The notes beneath the pieces are model-generated. The model was not told where the DNA came from. It saw only the letters and a list, made by a program, of their open reading frames with translations, and ran no database searches. From Nocardiopsis ganjiahuensis DSM 45031 (GTDB taxonomy: Bacteria; Actinomycetota; Actinomycetes; Streptosporangiales; Streptosporangiaceae), in the NCBI RefSeq assembly GCF_000341085.1, contig NZ_ANBA01000002.1:434001-498000 (forward strand): a stretch of 64,000 nt of DNA, in the 5' to 3' direction. The translations under genes were made by a program, and so were the position numbers. Of the stretch, positions 51,048 through 57,958 are shown piece by piece; within the stretch, counting starts at the first letter, position 1, and each line of letters starts with the position of its first letter.

Positions 51048-52430
51048 TCAGACCTCCTTGGCGGCGCCCAGTTCCTCCCACAGGTAGGCGACGCTCTCGG
51101 CGCCCTTCAGCAGGAGGGGCATCTCGACCTTCTCGTTGGGGGCGTGGATGCGGTCCTCGTTGAGGCCCACGGCCACGAACACCAGCGGGGCTTCGAGGAT
51201 CTCGGCGATGTCGGCCTCGGGGCCGCTGCCGCCCTCCCGGGTGAACAGCACCTCCTTGCCGAAGGCGCGGCCCATGGCGGAGCGGGCGGCCTTCAGCGCG
51301 GTGGAGGACAGGTCGGAGGCGCAGGCGCGCACGCCCGGGCCGCCGAACTCCAGCTCTGCGGTGACGCCGTCGGGGGTGTTGGCCTCGACGTACTCGCGGA
51401 CGCGGTCCTGGACGCGCAGCGGCTCCTGGCCGGGCACCAGGCGGAAGCTGATCTTGGCGTGCGCGGAGCGGGGGACGATGGTCTTGCCGCCCGCGCCGGT
51501 GTGGCCTCCCCACATGCCGTTGATCTCGGCGGTGGGCCGCAGCCAGACGCGCTCCAGGGTGCTGTAGTCCTTCTCACCGCGCGCGGCGGTGGAGGCTGCG
51601 GTGGCCAGCCACTCCTTCTCGTCGAAGGGCAGGCGGGCGATGAGCTCGCGCTCCTCCGCGCCGGCCTCGACGACGCCGTCGTAGAAACCGGGGATCGCGA
51701 CACGGTTGTCGGCGTCGTGCAGGCCGGAGAGCAGGTCGCTCATGATCTTGAGCGGGTTGGGGACGGCACCGCCGAAGGAACCGCTGTGCAGGTCGCGCTC
51801 GGGGCCGTACAGGCTGATCTCGACGTCGGTCACACCGCGCATGCCCACGCACATCGAGGGGGTGTCGGCCGCCCACATGGTGGTGTCGGAGATCACGGCG
51901 AAGTCGCAGGCCAGACGCTCGCGGTTGGTCTTCATCAGCTCGGCGAAGTGGACGGAGCCGGACTCCTCCTCCCCCTCGACCAGGAGCTTGACCGTGACCG
52001 GCGGGGCGTCGGCTCCGGACGCGGCCAGGGCGGCACGCACGCCCAGGGCGTGGAAGAGGACCTGGCCCTTGTCGTCGGAGGCGCCGCGCGCGTACAGGGA
52101 GGTGCCGCGTTCGGTGGGGACGAAGGGCTCGGTCTCCCACTCCTCCAGCGGGTCCACGGGCTGCACGTCGTGGTGGCCGTAGACGAGCACGGTGGGCGCG
52201 TCGGGGTCGGCGGCGCGCCACTCGGCGAACACGGCGGGCAGACCGGGGGTCTCCCAGACCTCGACCGTGGGGAACCCGGCCGCGGTGAGGTGGTCCGCCA
52301 GCCAGCGGGCCGAGCGGCGCACGTCGTCGTGGCGCTCGGGATCGGCGGAGATCGAGGGGATCGCCAGCCATTCCTTGAGTGAGGCGAGGAACTCTTCCCG
52401 GTGGGCCTCGATGTAGGCACGTGCGTGCAT
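51048..52430 (-). CDS. M20-family metallopeptidase (dipeptidase)
   Basis: 460 residues. Metal ligands of the M20 catalytic domain: VLVYGHHDVQPVDP (His, Asp), YARGASDDKGQVLFHALGVRAAL (bridging Asp), LVEGEEESGSVHF (catalytic Glu-Glu) and VISDTTMWAA. The lid/dimerisation domain covers about residues 190-350. LFTREGGSGPEADIAEIL holds the last His-equivalent region. No signal, so a cytoplasmic dipeptidase of the CNDP/PepV-like group. ATG at 52430. Monocistronic. Confidence 0.93.
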   Translation of the reverse strand: MHARAYIEAHREEFLASLKEWLAIPSISADPERHDDVRRSARWLADHLTAAGFPTVEVWETPGLPAVFAEWRAADPDAPTVLVYGHHDVQPVDPLEEWETEPFVPTERGTSLYARGASDDKGQVLFHALGVRAALAASGADAPPVTVKLLVEGEEESGSVHFAELMKTNRERLACDFAVISDTTMWAADTPSMCVGMRGVTDVEISLYGPERDLHSGSFGGAVPNPLKIMSDLLSGLHDADNRVAIPGFYDGVVEAGAEERELIARLPFDEKEWLATAASTAARGEKDYSTLERVWLRPTAEINGMWGGHTGAGGKTIVPRSAHAKISFRLVPGQEPLRVQDRVREYVEANTPDGVTAELEFGGPGVRACASDLSSTALKAARSAMGRAFGKEVLFTREGGSGPEADIAEILEAPLVFVAVGLNEDRIHAPNEKVEMPLLLKGAESVAYLWEELGAAKEV

Positions 52431-52504
52431 CAGCCGTCCTTGTCCTGGACATCATTGTCGCCTTTGACCTTAGAACCTGGACGAAGAGGACGAGACCGGG
52501 TAAC

Positions 52505-52524
52505 CTACAACCAAATGGTTGTAG
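52505..52524. promoter_or_regulatory. Perfect palindromic operator over the ArsR-type gene start
   Basis: CTACAACCA-AA-TGGTTGTAG, 9-bp perfect arms around AA. It overlaps the -10 (TAACCT, 52501-52506) and includes the ATG at 52515. A -35-like TGGACG lies 17 bp upstream of the -10. Strong case for autorepression. Confidence 0.75.
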
Positions 52525-52862
52525 ATAACGTGCCCAACGAGGACGAACACGTGAACCGGCTGTTCCATGCCCTGTCCGACGCCACCCGCCGCGACATCCT
52601 GCACCGCTCGGCGGAGGGCGGCCTGTCGGTGTCACGGCTGGCCGAGGACTACCCGATGAGCTTCGCGGCGGTGCAGAAACACGTCGCGGTGCTGGAGCGG
52701 GCCGGCCTGGTCAGCAAGGAACGACGCGGACGGGAACAGCTCGTGCGCACCGAACCCGACGCCGTGCGTCGTGCCCGCGCCGCCCTCGACCGGATCGAGG
52801 ACCTCTGGCGCGGACGGGTGGACCGCATGTCCCTGATCCTCGACGAGGAACTCGGCGCCTGA
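52515..52862 (+). CDS. ArsR-family winged-helix repressor
   Basis: 115 residues, ATG within a 20-bp palindrome. wHTH at about residues 12-85: LFHALSDATRRDILHRSAEGGLSVSRLAEDYPMSFAAVQKHVAVLERAGLVSKERRGREQLVRTEPDAV. No metal-binding cysteines, so the SdpR/metal-independent subgroup that is normally paired with an SRPBCC protein, exactly as here (38 bp to the next gene). The message would be leaderless or nearly so. Confidence 0.92.
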   Translation: MVVDNVPNEDEHVNRLFHALSDATRRDILHRSAEGGLSVSRLAEDYPMSFAAVQKHVAVLERAGLVSKERRGREQLVRTEPDAVRRARAALDRIEDLWRGRVDRMSLILDEELGA

Positions 52863-52899
52863 GCGCCCCGCGGGCACACGAACGAGAGGAACCGACCCG

Positions 52900-53382
52900 A
52901 TGAGCGTCACCAGCGTCGACAAGGACTTCGAGAACCGCACCCTCACCATGACCTGTGACTTCCCGGTGAGCGTGGAACGGACGTGGGAGCTGTGGGCGGA
53001 CCCGCGCCAGCTGGAGCGGTGGTGGGGACCGCCCACCTACCCGGCGACCGTGGAGAAGCACGAGCTGACGCCCGGGGGCGACGTCACCTACTTCATGACC
53101 GGCCCGGAGGGGGACCGGCACCACGGCTGGTGGCGGATCACGGCAGTGGAGGGGCCGACCTCGCTGGAGTTCCTGGACGGGTTCGGGGAGGAGCCGGGTG
53201 AGGCCGGGGGCATGCCGACCGTCACCATGCGGGTGGAGATCAGCGGGCACGGCGACGGCGCCCGTATGGTCCTGCGCTCGACCTTCGAGTCGGCCGAGGC
53301 CATGGAGAAGATGGTCGAGATGGGCATGGACGAGGGGATGACCGCGGCGCTCGGACAGATCGACGACCTGCTCGACGCCTGA
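52900..53382 (+). CDS. SRPBCC/AHSA1-domain protein
   Basis: 160 residues, GAGAGGAA upstream. Typical AHSA1 features: FPVSVERTWELWADPRQLERWWGPPTYPATVEKHELTPGGDV, SLEFLDGFGEEPG and a long C-terminal helix ending GMTAALGQIDDLLDA. A cup-shaped small-molecule-binding fold. Cotranscribed with the ArsR-type repressor, which may respond to the same ligand. Ligand unknown. Confidence 0.92.
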   Translation: MSVTSVDKDFENRTLTMTCDFPVSVERTWELWADPRQLERWWGPPTYPATVEKHELTPGGDVTYFMTGPEGDRHHGWWRITAVEGPTSLEFLDGFGEEPGEAGGMPTVTMRVEISGHGDGARMVLRSTFESAEAMEKMVEMGMDEGMTAALGQIDDLLDA

Positions 53383-53411
53383 GGACCGCGCCGCACAGCA
53401 CTGCGGGGGTT

Positions 53412-53438
53412 CCCCTCGCCGGCCTTCCCGGCGAGGGG
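53412..53438. terminator. Terminator between SRPBCC and phosphonatase-like genes
   Basis: A perfect 11-bp stem, CCCCTCGCCGG with its complement, 5-base loop, between convergent stops. Confidence 0.8.
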
Positions 53439-53448
53439 CACCTGTGGT

Positions 53449-54159
53449 TCAGCCCTCCCGCGCGGTGAGCAGGTCCGGCAGGGCGGCCACGGACCCGAGC
53501 ACGTGCGTGGCCCCGGCGGCCTCCAGCGTGGCGGCGTCGTGGGCGCCGGTCAGCACCCCGACGACGGTCCCGGCCCCGGCGTTGCGGCCGGTGCGCACGT
53601 CCGAGGCGGTGTCTCCGGCCACCGCGACGGCGGCGACCGACGACACCTGGGCACGCAGGGCCGCGGCCAGGACCATGTCCGGGTGGGGGCGGCCCCGCCC
53701 GCCGACGTCGGCCGGGCACAGGGTGAGGTCGACCAGGCGCCGCCAGCCCAGCGCGGTGATGATGCGGTCCTGGGTGTCCCGGGCGAACCCGGTGGTCAGG
53801 GCGATGGCGCGGCCGTCCTCACGGAGGCGGCGCAGGGCCTCCTCCGCGCCGGGCAGCGGTGCGCAGCGACCCTCGTCGACCAGTCCGGCGTAGGCGGCCT
53901 CGAAGGCGGCGTTGGCCTTCTGCGCACGCTCCTCCCTTCCTCCGGTGAGGTGGCGGAAGACGGTGATCTTGGATTCGCCCATGGTGTCGCGCACGTGGGC
54001 GAGGTCGGCCTCGGTGAAGTCGGGCAGGGCGGCCCGGAAGGCCCGCTCGACCAGGCCGTCGTCGGCGACCGTGGTTCCGGCCATGTCCAGCACGACCAGT
54101 TCGGTGCGGACGGGGTTCGCGAGGGCTCCGAGGGCCAGGTGGGCTTCGTGGTCGGTCAT
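53449..54159 (-). CDS. Phosphonatase-like HAD hydrolase (TIGR03351 type)
   Basis: 236 residues from ATG at 54159 (GTG at 54165 overlaps the previous stop). HAD motif I VVLDMAGTTVADDG resembles the DxAGTT of phosphonoacetaldehyde hydrolase PhnX. The cap has DTMGESKITVFRHLTGGREE, which contains a lysine but lies away from the PhnX Schiff-base position as far as can be told. Motif III/IV is CPADVGGRGRPHPDMV and GDTASDVRTGRNAGAG. TIGR03351 proteins pair with the FAD oxidoreductase encoded just upstream. Probable C-P bond or phosphonate-derivative hydrolysis. Confidence 0.85.
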   Translation of the reverse strand: MTDHEAHLALGALANPVRTELVVLDMAGTTVADDGLVERAFRAALPDFTEADLAHVRDTMGESKITVFRHLTGGREERAQKANAAFEAAYAGLVDEGRCAPLPGAEEALRRLREDGRAIALTTGFARDTQDRIITALGWRRLVDLTLCPADVGGRGRPHPDMVLAAALRAQVSSVAAVAVAGDTASDVRTGRNAGAGTVVGVLTGAHDAATLEAAGATHVLGSVAALPDLLTAREG

Positions 54160-54161
54160 GG

Positions 54162-55283
54162 TCACCAGTCCAGTTCGTCAGCGGTGGTCTCGGCGATGGC
54201 CGGGGAACAGGTCATACCCCGGCCGCCGGGGCCGGTGACCAGCCATGCGGAATCGGCGACGGGGGCGCGGTGGACGACCTCCGAGGCGTCCGTGCACTGG
54301 GCGTAGACCCCGGCCCAGCGGCGGCGGACCGGCGGCAGCGGGCGCCCGAGGAGGCGTTCGGCCACTCCGGCGAGGTGCTCGTAGGGGGCCTCGGCGGTGT
54401 CGAAGGAGAAGGGGTGCTCGTACTCGTGGGTGTCGCCGATCGTGAGGGAGCCGTCGGCGCGCTGGACCATGAGCAGCTGCATGCCGTGTTCCCGCGCCGT
54501 GGAGGGCTGGGGCTGCACGCTGTCGAGGGCGTCCAGTTCCGGGCCGCGGTAGGCCGGGTAGTAGCGGAAGCTGTCGGCGTCGGCCACCGAGGTGCTCAGG
54601 GTCTCGCCCAGGGGCGCGGTCTGCATCATCTGCAGGCGGACCCGGCGCACGGGCAGGTCAGGGACCAGCTCGCGGACCAGACCGCCCAGCCAGGCGCCGG
54701 TGCACAGCACGACCTGGTCGCCCCGGTGGGTCTCGCCGTGGTCGTCGCGGACCGCGCCGGGACCCGGCAGCTCACGGACCTCACGGCCGGTCAGCAGGGT
54801 GTAGCGGCCGCTGCGGGCGAGCTCGGCCTGCAGGACGTTCTGCGCGACACGGGGTTCGACCTGGGCATCGCGCCGGCACCACAGGGCTCCCAGAAGATCA
54901 CCCCGCAGAGCCGGGTTGACCTCGCGGACGCGCTCCGGCCCCAGGAGGTGGAGGTCGCGCGACCCGGCGTCGGGACCCCGGACCGCGGCCTCGGCGACGG
55001 CGAGTTCGGCTTCGGTGGTCAGCGCGGTGAGCGAACCGGAGGGCCGGAAGCCCAGGGCGGGGACGCGTTCGGCGATGCCCTCCCACAGCTCGCGGGCGCG
55101 CAGCGCGGCCTCCAGCTCCGGGCCACTGGAGCGACCGCTCACCCAGACCAGGCCGAAGTTGCGGACGGAGGCGCCCCGGGCCGCGGCCTCGCGTTCGATG
55201 TGGACGACCTCGTGCCCGCGGGAGACCGCCTGCCAGGCGTGCATGGTGCCGAGTACCCCGGCACCGACGATGATCACTCTCAT
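54162..55283 (-). CDS. FAD-dependent amine oxidoreductase (TIGR03364)
   Basis: 373 residues, DAO fold. N-terminal dinucleotide loop VIIVGAGVLGTMHAWQAVSRGHEVVHIERE, conserved SVRNFGLVWVSGR near residues 38-50, CTGAWLG and C-terminal GPGGRGMTCSPAIAE. The TIGR03364 family co-occurs with PhnX-like hydrolases. Members oxidise aminoalkylphosphonates, releasing amine and aldehyde. ATG at 55283 is preceded by CAGGCT then 7 nt. Stop lies 2 bp before the HAD start. Confidence 0.88.
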   Translation of the reverse strand: MRVIIVGAGVLGTMHAWQAVSRGHEVVHIEREAAARGASVRNFGLVWVSGRSSGPELEAALRARELWEGIAERVPALGFRPSGSLTALTTEAELAVAEAAVRGPDAGSRDLHLLGPERVREVNPALRGDLLGALWCRRDAQVEPRVAQNVLQAELARSGRYTLLTGREVRELPGPGAVRDDHGETHRGDQVVLCTGAWLGGLVRELVPDLPVRRVRLQMMQTAPLGETLSTSVADADSFRYYPAYRGPELDALDSVQPQPSTAREHGMQLLMVQRADGSLTIGDTHEYEHPFSFDTAEAPYEHLAGVAERLLGRPLPPVRRRWAGVYAQCTDASEVVHRAPVADSAWLVTGPGGRGMTCSPAIAETTADELDW

Positions 55284-55357
55284 GGGCCCGAGCCTGACCG
55301 GCGCGGGTGGAGGCACCGGCTCCCGTCGGAGACGCCCGGATGAACCACCCCCGAACT

Positions 55358-55370
55358 TTGGACCAGACCC
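55358..55370. promoter_or_regulatory. Possible GntR/HutC operator
   Basis: TTGGACCAGACCC in the 102-bp gap between the GntR gene and the oxidoreductase resembles one and a half copies of the GTCT-AGAC box of HutC-type repressors. Imperfect, so only a candidate. Confidence 0.25.
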
Positions 55371-55385
55371 GTTGCCATTCCGTTA

Positions 55386-56168
55386 TCAAGAGTCGGGGTC
55401 GGATCGTTCCAACCGGGCGGTGAAGCTGAACCGGTCCCCGCGGTACAGCGAGCGCACCCGTTCCAGCGGACGCCCCTGACCGTCCCGGGACAGCCGATGG
55501 ATGAGCAGCATCGGCAAAGCGGGCGGGGTACCGATGAGCAGGGCCTCCCTCGGGGTGGCCAGCACGGTCTCCAACCGTTCGTCCGCGCCGGCGAAGGCCT
55601 CACCCCGCTCCCGCAGGTAGGAGTAGAAGCTGGAGTCGGGATCGAACTCGACGTCCAGGCGCGGTGCCCGCTCCACCGCCACGTAGGTGGACTCCAGACC
55701 CACGCGTTCGTCGTCGGCCCACAGCACCCGTTCCATGTGCCAGACCGGTTCGCCCTCCCCCAGGCCCAGCTCCACCGCCAGCTTCGCCGGACACGGCCAG
55801 CTGCGCAGGTCGACCAGGGTGCGCCCCGGAGACCGGCCCTGGCGGCGCACCCCCTCCGTGTAGCTGGCGAGGGAGAGGGGTTGTTCGAGCTTGGCCCCGG
55901 CGACCGCGGTACCCCGCCCCCGACGGCGCAGGCGGCCCTCCAACAACAGGTCCCTCAACGCCTGGCGGACGGTCTCCCGGGCCGCACCGAAGCGTTCGGC
56001 CAGCTCGCGTTCGGTGGGCAGGACCCGCCCCTCGGGCAGGCCGTCCACCAGCTCGGTGACCAGTAGGCGCACCGCGTAGTACTTGGGCACGCGCCCGTGC
56101 TCGGGCACGCCCGCGCGCACGGGCGACCCGCCGTCCTGAGGGATACCTGTCTCTGACACGCGCGCCAT
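55386..56168 (-). CDS. GntR/HutC-family regulator, PhnF-like
   Basis: 260 residues from ATG at 56168 with GGGGGA upstream. wHTH at about 30-95: YYAVRLLVTELVDGLPEGRVLPTERELAERFGAARETVRQALRDLLLEGRLRRRGRGTAV. A UTRA ligand-binding domain follows (about 110-255: WPCPAKLAVELGLGEGEPVWHMERVLWADDERVGLESTYVA). Directly upstream of, and same strand as, the oxidoreductase and phosphonatase-like genes, so likely their regulator, as PhnF-type proteins are in phosphonate operons. Confidence 0.92.
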   Translation of the reverse strand: MARVSETGIPQDGGSPVRAGVPEHGRVPKYYAVRLLVTELVDGLPEGRVLPTERELAERFGAARETVRQALRDLLLEGRLRRRGRGTAVAGAKLEQPLSLASYTEGVRRQGRSPGRTLVDLRSWPCPAKLAVELGLGEGEPVWHMERVLWADDERVGLESTYVAVERAPRLDVEFDPDSSFYSYLRERGEAFAGADERLETVLATPREALLIGTPPALPMLLIHRLSRDGQGRPLERVRSLYRGDRFSFTARLERSDPDS

Positions 56169-56181
56169 TGTCCCCCAGCCG

Positions 56182-56403
56182 TCACCGCGGAACGAGTCGG
56201 CTGATCCGGTACCAGGTGGGCTGCCGCAACCGCCCGCAGAGGACTTCCACGCGCAGCTCCGCGTCGGAACCGTCCCGGTGGGCGCGCATCTCGTCCGGGT
56301 CCGTGGTCTCGAACACCACCTCCCAGCGGCCCTCCGCCTCGCGACGGCGGCGCCGCTCGTTCTCTCGCCGTTCGCGTTCCTTGCGTCTGCGCTGTTTCGG
56401 CAT
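56182..56403 (-). CDS. Small conserved-style basic protein
   Basis: 73 residues: a 25-residue Arg/Glu-rich helix (MPKQRRRKERERRENERRRR), then a compact C-terminal part (GRWEVVFETTDPDEMRAHRDGSDAELRVEVLCGRLRQPTWYRISRLVPR). TAACCT, 6 nt, ATG at 56403 gives a leaderless start. It ends 13 bp before the GntR gene, so the two may be cotranscribed. No family recognised. Confidence 0.65.
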   Translation of the reverse strand: MPKQRRRKERERRENERRRRREAEGRWEVVFETTDPDEMRAHRDGSDAELRVEVLCGRLRQPTWYRISRLVPR

Positions 56404-56409
56404 GCCCCG

Positions 56410-56415
56410 AGGTTA
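56410..56415 (-). promoter_or_regulatory. -10 box, leaderless start of the small basic gene
   Basis: TAACCT on the minus strand, 6 nt from ATG at 56403. Confidence 0.45.
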
Positions 56416-56509
56416 GAGCGGACCCGCCGGTCTCGCAGGGAACCTTTTGCGTCCCCCGGGACTCTGACCACAGGGGACGGGAGGGACCCGCCCCGCACAG
56501 GAGGACTCC

Positions 56510-57046
56510 GTGAGCACCAACCCCCAGATCGCAGCCCGGTTCAGTGATCTCTTCGACACCCTGGACACCGACGGCGACAAAGCCGTGACCTGGGCGGACT
56601 ACCAGCGACTGGTGTACCGCTACCTGTCCGGCTACAGCCTCGAGGCCTCCGCTCCCCGGGCCCAGGCGATCCAGACGGCGTACGTGTCCCTGTGGAAGAA
56701 GCTGGTCCGGGCCAACGACGACGAGCGGCTCGACCGGGACCGGTTCGTGTCCGCCATGCACGCCGCGGCCGAGGACCGCAGCCGCTCGAACGCGGCCGAG
56801 GCCGTGGCCGAGGCGGTCTTCGACCTGCTCGACGCCGACGGCGACGGCCGGATCAGCGAAACGGAGTTCCTGGTCTACGCCGGCGTCCTGGGCGCCCAGG
56901 AGGCGGACGCCCGCAAGCGCTTCGCCCACGTGGACACCGACGGCGACGGCGACATCAGCCGCGAGGAGTTCGTGCTGTCCGCCCGCCAGTACCTGTTCGG
57001 CGACGACATCGACTCCCCCGGGGGCTTCGTCTTCGGCGTCGTCTGA
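56510..57046 (+). CDS. EF-hand calcium-binding protein, calerythrin-like
   Basis: 178 residues from GTG at 56510, AGGAGG 7 nt upstream. Four EF-hand repeats. Loop 1 is DTDGDKAVTWAD (19-30). Loop 2 is degenerate (about 66-77, NDDERLDRDRF, with spacing wrong for calcium). Loop 3 is DADGDGRISETE and loop 4 DTDGDGDISREE. No signal peptide, so cytoplasmic, as for calerythrin of Saccharopolyspora and related actinomycete calcium buffers/sensors. Single gene. Confidence 0.94.
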   Translation: MSTNPQIAARFSDLFDTLDTDGDKAVTWADYQRLVYRYLSGYSLEASAPRAQAIQTAYVSLWKKLVRANDDERLDRDRFVSAMHAAAEDRSRSNAAEAVAEAVFDLLDADGDGRISETEFLVYAGVLGAQEADARKRFAHVDTDGDGDISREEFVLSARQYLFGDDIDSPGGFVFGVV

Positions 57047-57159
57047 CCCGCGGGCCGCCCCCGCGGCGCAGCGCATCCCCTCGCATACCCCGAGTCAACA
57101 GAACACGCAAGAGAGAACGAAAAGGTATCGGAGCATCCGACGCCGGAACCGTCGGGCCG

Positions 57160-57187
57160 TTGCCGTCGTCACTTCTTGTGGTATACC
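57160..57187 (+). promoter_or_regulatory. Promoter of the DUF4333 lipoprotein gene
   Basis: TTGCCG (57160-57165), 16-base spacer, TATACC (57182-57187), then AGGAGG 6 nt before ATG at 57212. Confidence 0.5.
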
Positions 57188-57211
57188 GCCACCTACATCT
57201 AGGAGGCCGCA

Positions 57212-57853
57212 ATGCGGCAGGTCAAACGTAGTCGGTTCGTCACCGGAGCAGCGCTGGGCGCGCTCCCCCTGCTGCTGGTCACCGGCTGCTCGTTCGACTT
57301 CAGCATCGGCGGGCCCGGCTCCGTCTCCGCCGACGAGGTCGCCGAGAAGTCGAGCGAGATCCTCGCCGAGCAGGTCGGTCAGACCCCCGACGATTTCACC
57401 TGTTCCGAGGACCTCCCCGCGGAGGTCGGTGCCGAGATCCGCTGCGAACTCACCCACGGGGGCGAGAGCATCGGCGCCACCGTCACCGTGACCTCGGTCG
57501 AGGACTCCGAGGTCCTGTGGGACGTCGTCGTCGACGACGCCCCGGCCGACGACACCGCCGCGGAGGAGCCTGCGACCCAGGACGACTCCGCGGCCGGGGA
57601 GGACAGCTCCGCCGCTTCCGCGAGCGGCGGCCAGGTCGCCAACACGGAGGTCATCAACCAGACGACCGTGGCGCTGGAGGCCGCCGGCCACACCGTCGAC
57701 AACTTCACTTGCAGTGACACCCACCTCCTCGCGCAGGTGGGGGCTTCGCTGGGCTGCACGTTCACCGAGAACGGCGTCATGAACGACATCACCGTCACGG
57801 TGACCTCCGTGGAGGGCGACACCGTCAATTGGGACATCCACTTCGACGAGTAG
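57212..57853 (+). CDS. Lipoprotein with two DUF4333 domains
   Basis: 213 residues. Lipobox LVTGC (Cys about 26). Two similar modules, about residues 35-112 and 143-213, each with a cysteine pair (FTCSEDLPAEVGAEIRCEL; FTCSDTHLLAQVGASLGCTF) and a terminal VTVTSVE...W beta strand, separated by a disordered acidic Ala/Ser linker. DUF4333 domains are actinobacterial, extracytoplasmic and of unknown function. The internal duplication is clear. Confidence 0.9.
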   Translation: MRQVKRSRFVTGAALGALPLLLVTGCSFDFSIGGPGSVSADEVAEKSSEILAEQVGQTPDDFTCSEDLPAEVGAEIRCELTHGGESIGATVTVTSVEDSEVLWDVVVDDAPADDTAAEEPATQDDSAAGEDSSAASASGGQVANTEVINQTTVALEAAGHTVDNFTCSDTHLLAQVGASLGCTFTENGVMNDITVTVTSVEGDTVNWDIHFDE

Positions 57854-57866
57854 CCCTCACGGCACA

Positions 57867-57901
57867 ACGCGGCGGGGGCCCGCCACAGGCCCCCGCCGCG
57901 T
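57867..57901. terminator. Terminator between the lipoprotein and adnB
   Basis: A perfect 14-bp stem (57867-57880 with 57888-57901) between convergent stops. Confidence 0.8.
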
Positions 57902-57958
57902 CCCCGGTTCCGGAGCCGGTCGCGCGCCCGGATCCGGGCGTTCAGCCGGGTACGGCAC

